From Areca catechu (taxonomy: Eukaryota; Streptophyta; Magnoliopsida; Arecales; Arecaceae), in the NCBI GenBank assembly GCA_021397845.1, contig CM038049.1, positions 103,570,877-103,634,876 of the forward strand: 64,000 nt of DNA, in the 5' to 3' direction. Both the position numbers and the translations under genes were made by a program. A model generated the notes under the pieces. That model was not told the origin of the DNA. It ran no database searches and saw only the letters and a program-made list of their open reading frames with translations. Of the stretch, positions 57,771 through 64,000 are shown one piece after another. The stretch's first letter is position 1, and each line of letters starts with the position of its first letter.

Positions 57771-59566
57771 CTTTTAGGTAGCCAAGCTTTCTTGGGTCCT
57801 TGTAGGTCAGAAGGATTGGTTCCTTTGAGAACCCAAATCTTTTTCTAATCTTACTTTTATTCTTCTTTCTCATATTACATTGAAATGACTTATGACCAAC
57901 CCCATTGCAAGAGTAATAAATAATTCTAGATTTTTGAAAAGGTACAAATGTAGAAGCTTTATATGCAGAAGTAGAAACATTTGATGTGAAAGACTTTTGA
58001 TTTGAACACTTATGTACATAAGTTTTTGGAGGTATAAATCTAGTAGCTGAAATTTATTTGTATGCAAAGGATTATAACCGATTCCAACTTTGCTATTTTA
58101 ATATCTTTGATCTTTTAAAATTAACTCAGGCTTGTTTGAACTCAATGTTAGCTTTTCAACCAAAGGCTTGAGCTTTTCAACTTCCTTTAGCAAACGAATG
58201 TTTTCTTCATGCAAAACTTTATTTTTCTCAATAAATCATTCTTTTCAATTTCCAAAGCTTTATAATTTTCAGAAAATGTAGTCAATTCTTTTTGGAAAAT
58301 CTTATTCTTTTTTGAGATTTCTTCTTTTTCTTTCATCAAAATATCAGTGCTATTTTTCAAAGACTTTATTTTCAAGCCGGCCTTTTTGTACTCGGTTAAT
58401 AATTCTTGGAATGCAATATTTAATTCCTCGAATGTAAATTCATCATAAGGTTCAGGGAACATTACCTCATCTTCAAGACCCATTGGACATATGTTCGTTA
58501 TTTTTGTGGTCACTTCTTCTTCATTTGAAGTTGACTCCTTGTTGTCGCTCCAAGTTGTAACCATTGCTTTCTTCTTCTTCTTCTTATAAGTTTTATTCAA
58601 GTTTGGACAATTTGATATGAAGTACCCAAGTTTCTTGCATTCGTAGCAAATGGGCTATTGCTCTTTATCTTTATCTTTTTTCTTTTTCATGTCCTTGCTA
58701 TATTTTCCTTTCCTATGAAACTTTTTCTAATATATTTCCTTTTTCTTAACCATAAATTTTCTGAATCTCCTCACTACAAGTGCTATATTAACATCTTCTA
58801 GTTCATCTTCGGAGGAGGGGCTTTCTTCATCAATTTCCTCTTCTTGTTTCTTCAACTTTGTAGCAGCTTTGAAGGTAATTGACTTCTTTTCTTGATGTCA
58901 TCTTCATTTCTATGCTGCATAATGAGCTCATGTGTGATCAGGGATCCCAATAATTCATCGAGTGGTAATGTGTTAAGGTCCTTGGCCTCTTGAAATGCAG
59001 TCACTTTTGGGACCCATTTGTTTGAAGTGATCTCAGAATCTTTTGCACGAGATCTGTATTAGAATAAGTCCTGTCAAAACTCTTCAAACCGTTAATAATA
59101 TCTATAAAGCATAAGAATATGATAGATATAGTCTCATTCGGTTCCATCTTAAATAGTTCATAGTTATGTACAAGAAGATTAATTTTAGATGTTTTCACTT
59201 GGAAAGTTCCTTCATGGGTTACCTCAAGTTTATCCCAAATTTTTTTTGCTGTTGTGCAAGTAAAAATTCGATTAAACTCATTGGCATCCAAAGATAATAT
59301 AATAAGTTCATGGCTTTGGCATTCAGCTCACCCATTTTCATGTCATGTTCATCCCATTCCTCTTCAGGTTTTGGGACATCCATGCCATCAACTTTTTTCA
59401 TGGGTGTGTGAGGTCCCATAAGAATGACCTTCCATAATTGAAAGTCTACTGCTTGAATATATATTTTCATTCAAGCTTTCCAATAGGTGTAGTTTGTACC
59501 TATGAACAGTGGAGGTCTATTTATGTATTGGCCTTCGACCAAAGAAGTACTTATAGGGTTTGCCAT
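57771..59566 (-). pseudogene. gag: Element G gag (broken)
   Basis: The likely start ATG at 59564-59566 opens MANPISTSLVEGQYINRPPL; the codon before MKIYIQ is TGA (59471-59473). UBN2-type gag runs through 59001-59470 with one shift. A zinc knuckle at about 58605-58650 reads CYECKKLGYFISNC, so the usual metal-binding His is Tyr. Downstream is a charged coiled coil (58187-58600, 137 codons open) of the type found in SIRE gag. Non-functional. Confidence 0.85.
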
Positions 59567-59599
59567 CTGATCATTACTCTAAGTAAATTCAGAGACACT

Positions 59600-59611
59600 G
59601 CTCTGATACCA
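59600..59611 (-). promoter_or_regulatory. Primer-binding site of element G
   Basis: A perfect TGGTATCAGAGC on the minus strand, two bases from the LTR border. Confidence 0.92.
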
Positions 59612-59613
59612 GT

Positions 59614-61070
59614 TGTTGCCCAGGTGGCTTATCCAAGAGGGGGGGTGAATTAGGTAATTAAAATTTTTGCAAGTATGTGCTCCTTTTCAAAGTTCTTAGT
59701 GTGGCATGTGCTGTGTGTTAAGTGACTAATACAGAAGCAAGTAAGAACAAAAGAAACACAATCACAAACACAGCCGATTTTATAATGGTTTGGAGAAACC
59801 TAGATCCTACATCTTCTATCTAAGATACCACTTGGGATTTCCACTATATTCACCCTCGGAATACAGCCGGATTGTTTTCATGGGCTCACAACCCAAAACC
59901 CAAACTTGGTTTTATCTTGGGCTCATAAAAAATCTAATAAAATGTTAGTTTTATCAGGGCTCACTAATAACCCACTCTTAGTTTTCAAAGGCTCACCAAA
60001 AACCTTTAGAAATCAAAGTCATAGCACCTGCTATACTTGGAACAATTTAAACAAAGTGTAGAAAACTCAAAGCAACTCTATGACAAACCGAAGTTACTGG
60101 AAGGTTGCAGTTGTAGCACTTGAGAAGCCCTCTTGATTGTACTTTGAATGCTCTTCAAGGCTTCTACCTTCTTCAATAAATGCCTTAAGAATTTAGATGG
60201 AAGTTAGCTGTGGTCTTGAGTGCTCTCTTAAATGCTCTCTTGAGTATTCTTTTACAAACTCATTAATTTCTCATTCACTACTCATACTCTTCTTAAAAAG
60301 TGATTCAAATTCCTTAAATATATTCCCTTTAACAAATTTCAGGTGGATATAGCCATTGTAGACCATTGGGATTCAAAGAAAGACCGTTGGAGACCATTTT
60401 GGATTCAAAAAGAAAGTTCTGGAACTAGTCGTTACTAACCTGGAACTGTCAATCAAGTCAGCTCGGATAGGTGAAGTTGGCTCGGTTCGTCAGGTAGGTC
60501 AAAACTTCACACTGGTCAAGTTGACTCTTTTGCTTTGAGTTGCCTTGCCTGGCTAGTTCTTTGGAACTGAGTTTTTCTGAACTCTAGAAGAGTTAGCTCT
60601 TCTAACTCGAGTCGGCTCGCTTGTCTGTCTGAGAAACTTTCACTCTAGTCAAGTCGGCTCTTCTCCATCGAGTCGGCTTGAATTCTCAAAACTTCAAAAA
60701 TCAAACTCTGCCAGAGTCGGCTCTTCATTCTTGAGTCAGCTCGAAGGTCTACATGCCAGAATACTGCGTGCCATGCCAATCATCGAGTCAGCTCTTCATT
60801 CTTGAGTCGGCTTTAGTAACTAGTCTCCAAAAACTTTCCAAACTTCTCAGAATTCTTCCAAAGGCATTCAACCAAGTCCAGAAGATCTCCAACTTCATCA
60901 AGACTAAGTCTAAAAGATTTAAAAAAGAAAAATACAAAGAGATAGCCCATTTTCATAAATATACGTTGATTTTTCTTTGGGCTCTTCATTACATAATACA
61001 ATTCTACAAAATAAACTTGTCATACACCAAGGTTGTAGGAAGAGTGGTCTTTCATTTAAAACGTCCTACA
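59614..61070 (-). repeat. 5' LTR of element G (right border approximate)
   Basis: The inner end is TGTTGCCCAGGTGG (tail CCACCTGGGCAACA on the minus strand). The outer end is placed at 61070 because the minus strand there reads TGTAGGACG. A border near 61030 (TGGTGTATGAC) is also possible. AAATATATTTAAGG near 60315 (minus) is a TATA-like site. The LTR contains repeated GAGTCGGCTC words at 60450-60815. Confidence 0.65.
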
Positions 61071-61508
61071 AAAACTTAGAAAATACTTAGAAAGAGTTAG
61101 TAATTAAATGAATGCTCTATTATGTGGTTATTATAAAAATCATTCCAAGAGTCAACAAGAGGACAAGTCCATTTAAAGAAAAAGCCTGCAGCCCCCGTCG
61201 CCTCGTTCCGGTGAAAGGTGTGCATCCTTTCGCCTCCCTGACCAACTAGGGGATGCCACATGCCAAGATTTGATGGAGCCGATGCTTTGGTTCGGAGGTG
61301 GTCGCTTTGATCCAAATGCAGCATTTACGACTTCCTTATTGAAAGGCCTGATGTGGTGTCGCTTTGTTGGTGTGGGTGCACGATCTCTGGGGTGCCAGCG
61401 CTCGAGGCATTAGAGGATAGGAAGTGTGCCCCTCTGATGGGGGATGAAAATAAAATGATGAATGGAGAGTTTTAGCAAGCTAACTAGCAAGCAAACTTGA
61501 ACAATTAA
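61071..61508. other. Unassigned non-coding stretch
   Basis: No feature recognised. Short frames on both strands look random. It may be an old LTR or flanking sequence of the element to the right. Confidence 0.4.
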
Positions 61509-63289
61509 TGATGGGGATATCAAAACCCATCCAGGTTTTCTTTTTTTCTTTTCCTAGATTTTTATATTTTTATTTCATATTTTCCTATTTTAGCTATTCC
61601 ACCTATTCATGTTATTCTAGCTTTATTCCAGACTTATCCCCATTTTATCACTGTGCTATTCCAATCATTATTAAACTCCTAGAAACTCCCAGAACCTCGT
61701 TTTCTTCTCCATTTTTCTTCCCGTGCATCCCGAATCTGCCATGCCTGACCACCGGCGCCCCCTTCCCGACGTCCGTCCACCATCCCCGATGACAATCTTC
61801 TCGTGGGAACGCTGGCGAATCCCACGAACTGCCCATGGCCGTTTCCCCTATGCAGCTACTACCATGGCAATCCCACCCTGTGGCTCCGCCCCCATGCCGC
61901 GCCCCTCTCCCCCGCGCAGCCATCCACCCTCTACCCTCCACATCAAGTTTCGCACCCACTCCCTCCTCTGGTCCTACAACGTCCACTCCGAGCTTGCCTT
62001 CGCCCTCCATGTCCGCCTCCTCCATGAGTGGTGCTTCCAGGAGGCCGCCGAGCTCCTCTACTACCAATGCCGCCTCCATGACGCCCTCCACATCCACGAC
62101 CATGTCACTTCCACCGACCTCTTTCCTTTCCCTGCAATCTCGCTCTTCCCCATCCATCGCCATGCCCACTGTTCCATGGTCACAGGGAGTTTTTCTGCAT
62201 GGATCTCAGAGCAGGAATGCCATCTCCGTCGTGTCCACTGTCTCGGCTGTGCCGCCACCTACTCCAGCATTGATGCCGGCAAAGCCACCCTATAGCCGCT
62301 CTTCCCCATTCATCCACCATGGCCCTGTTCCACAGTCACAGGGAGTTTTCTGCATGGATCTCAAAGCAGGAACAACCTGCACAGATCTCAGAGCAGGGAG
62401 GAATTTGAATTCAATTTTGAATTAAAATTTGAATGGATCCATATTTTCCTCCACAAATGCCGTCGCTCTTCATGGAAACGCCCACCATTCTCTCCCCTCA
62501 TTTTGTAATTATTTGAATTTCGAATTTGAATTTCAAAAAAAAATGGCTTGGTGTCTATAAATTAAGCTCCAATCCTTCTTGTATAATTCAATTGAGAAAT
62601 GAAATTTTTATTTTAGGGAAGAGTGATTCTTCTTCACTCCATGAGGAAAGGGTATGAGGCCCAACCCAGGACATGATGTGAGATCAAGCCCAATTATCTC
62701 CCTTCCCATTCCATCTTCTCTATCCCTTCGTGGCCATTGAGATCCATTCTAGCACCTCCAAGTATCAAGGAGGGTATAATGCCTTAGAGGTTAGAGGTCT
62801 CTTTGTTAGGGTGAGACCCAAAGTCCATGAGATCTAGACCCCTATCTTCCATCCCATTATTCCTTTGCCATCCCTAGAAAAAAAAATTCACTTGACCCCT
62901 ATCTTCCAACAAGGTATCATTAGAGGTGGTGCCCCACATGTCACTTATTAGAAGGTATCTTTCTGTTTCCCATAAAAGTCTTGATGTAGTGTAATTTCTT
63001 CTCACCCAAGGTTTCTTGATGAGGTGTCCCCTCATGTGAAAATTCTGGCTTCAAGTCTTGGCATGATTTAGGCTTGAATGGCTTGAATTGGGCTTTGAAG
63101 ATGTGGCTTTCCATCATGCTTTGAGCTTGAGTCGACTCATGAAAAATTATCTTCTTCCATGTGTTGATTCATTAGTATGCTTCAAGGAAATTTGGGACTT
63201 GTTTCATGGCTAAAGATTTTATTAACTATAGCTGCAAAAATAATGTTAGTTAATCAAAGTATATATTCTTATTATTGATGTCCCCATCA
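61509..63289 (+). mobile_element. Candidate Gypsy-type solo LTR or terminal-inverted-repeat element
   Basis: The left end TGATGGGGATATCAA and the right end TTGATGTCCCCATCA are inverted repeats of each other with one mismatch. The left end resembles the LTR head of B. TATAAAT at 62556-62562 fits an LTR promoter. Flanks ATTAA and CCCTC do not form a TSD. The GC-rich first half (61740-62300) has overlapping open frames on both strands. A 45-bp segment recurs at about 62174-62222 and 62319-62368. Confidence 0.5.
61723..62295 (+). other. GC-rich open frame of unknown meaning (190 codons)
   Basis: Open in several frames: 190 codons here, 196 codons Ser/Pro/Thr-rich at 61835-62425, 173 codons on the minus strand at 61648-62169. 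No domain recognised. The simultaneous openness is explained by high GC and few stops. A captured host exon fragment is possible: one frame contains a helical stretch with SYNVHSELAFALHVRLL that vaguely recalls helical-repeat proteins. I give this little weight. Confidence 0.25.
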
Positions 63290-63351
63290 CCCTCCACATC
63301 AGCATGTTCATTATTCTCATCGCCCTGAGCATCGTATCATTCCCTTGTCTT

Positions 63352-63367
63352 GAGAGTGGGGGGCATC
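63352..63367 (+). promoter_or_regulatory. Candidate polypurine tract of a Tat-like Gypsy element
   Basis: GAGAGTGGGGGGCATC immediately before TGATATGGCAC. A G-run followed by TGATA is the usual layout at the 3' LTR border of plant Tat-lineage elements. Confidence 0.55.
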
Positions 63368-63927
63368 TGATATGGCACAACAGCTAACATGGAGCCCACG
63401 ATGGCAACAGCTAGCGACTGCACTGATGAAAAGTGCCACCTGGATGTGGCACCCAAATGCAGATCTGAGTACGAGCTCCTCGGTTGACGTCTGCTCCCAT
63501 TCAGAGTCAAGCTCCTGACCGAGGATGTGCTTATGCATTCCAAGGGCAAGCCCCCCGATCGGGGTCAATTCCCATCCAGGGTCGAGCTCTCGGTCGAGGA
63601 CGTGCTCAGGCATTCCAAGGGTGAGCCCCTCGGAAGAGGTCAGCTCCCATCCACGGTCAAGCTCTAGGGTAAGGATGTGCTCATGCATTCTACGGGCAAG
63701 CCCCCTGGTCGAGGTCAGCTCCCATCTAGAGTCAAGCTCCCGGTCGAGGATGTGCTCATGCATTTCAAGGGTGAGCCCCCCGATCGAGGTTAGCTCCTAT
63801 CTGGGGTTGAGCTCCCGGTTGAGGATGTGCTCATGCATTCTAAGGGTGAGCCCCCTAGTCGAGGTCAGCTCCCATCCGGAGTCGAGCTCCTAGCAGAGGA
63901 TATGCTCATGCATTCCAAGGTCAGCTC
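63368..63927 (+). repeat. Candidate Tat-like LTR start containing a minisatellite
   Basis: Begins TGATATGGCACA after the polypurine tract. Its far end is not seen, because another LTR boundary appears at 63928. Confidence 0.45.
63467..63920. repeat. 75-bp tandem repeat, about six copies
   Basis: The word GAGGA(T/C)(G/A)TGCTCATGCATT recurs at 63521, 63596, 63671, 63746, 63821 and 63896, always 75 bp apart. The period is a multiple of three, so both strands stay open (122 codons plus, 148 codons minus) as 25-residue repeats, for example HEHILDRELDSGWELTS-like units on the minus strand. Confidence 0.92.
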
Positions 63928-64000
63928 TGATGCGGGACAAAATATGCAAACTAAATTACTTTGATTTTAGATCTATTTATCAGAGATTAAATAGCAATTA
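63928..64000 (-). repeat. Edge of a minus-strand LTR
   Basis: TGATGCGGGACAAAATATGC resembles the LTR tails of B (TGATGCGGGACTA) and F (TGATGTGGGATAATATGC). It runs off the window. Confidence 0.5.

Larger units (their letters stand above)
56269..61070 (-). mobile_element. Element G: SIRE-like Copia retrotransposon, 5' part
   Basis: Minus-strand order from the right is 5' LTR, primer site (59600-59611), gag, zinc knuckle, GAG-pre-integrase and integrase, cut by element F in the stretch after the integrase. RT, RNase H and the 3' LTR must lie left of the window. The integrase wording (VFNKRTL, SIHVIFD) and gag wording (PPLFIGTNYTYWK) are typical of the SIRE/Maximus group. The right end is uncertain by about 50 bp. 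Confidence 0.85.

Noticed and set aside
61723..62295. A host gene, for example of a helical-repeat (PPR-like) family
   Set aside because: Only a vague resemblance over about 30 residues. Three frames are open at once, which high GC explains, and there is no gene structure around it.
63317..63893. A repeat protein gene with 25-residue units
   Set aside because: Both strands are equally open and the flanks look like LTR sequence; treated as a minisatellite.
63467..63920. CRISPR-like array
   Set aside because: Units are contiguous 75-bp tandem repeats without unique spacers, in a plant nuclear context.

Overview
The window is plant nuclear DNA made almost entirely of nested LTR retrotransposons. 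I recognise no host gene, rRNA, tRNA or CRISPR array. Evidence: primer-binding sites matching the 3' end of plant initiator tRNA-Met (TGGTATCAGAGC), Copia and Gypsy protein domains, TG...CA LTR ends, and 5-bp target-site duplications (TSDs). The genome must be LTR-rich. A monocot such as a palm would fit, but the sequence does not fix the species.

The nest can be dated from TSDs and from reading frames that resume across insertions. Outermost at right is a minus-strand SIRE-like Copia (element G, 56269 to about 61070, continuing left beyond the window). Into it went minus-strand Gypsy-type element F (8860-56268, its left part interrupted or outside). F was hit by Copia-1 (+, 1-8859), by A (+, 10294-17142, TSD GAAAT) and, in its 5' LTR, by B (-, 17988-54703, TSD TTAGG). 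B carries C (+, 21470-40360, TSD GCAGA/GTAGA) in its leader. In its right LTR B carries a solo LTR (41928-44355, TSD CAAAA) and Copia-2 (-, 44625-54661, TSD GGGGA/AGGGA). C carries D (-, 25821-32089, TSD TATAC) and E (+, 32433-38141, TSD AACTA).

The most interesting content is the Gypsy-type group A-F. Wherever its 3' end can be read it has the same unusual plan: LTR, leader, one gag-position ORF (coiled coil, Tyr/Pro/Arg-rich part, acidic part, a conserved C-terminal domain I do not recognise), stop, integrase tail with GPY/F module and chromodomain, LTR. No protease, reverse transcriptase, RNase H or integrase catalytic core lies between. A and E keep a capsid-like domain; B, C, D and F lack it. 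D is the youngest, with near-identical LTRs and an unbroken 587-codon ORF. This looks like an established non-autonomous chromodomain retrotransposon lineage, not a set of independent wrecks.

Copia-1 and Copia-2 belong to one long-LTR family (about 2.25-2.4 kb LTRs) and are both dead; many of their stop codons are CAG to TAG or CGA to TGA changes. The right edge (61071-64000) holds a GC-rich candidate solo LTR, a Tat-like polypurine tract with LTR start, a 75-bp minisatellite and the edge of another LTR.
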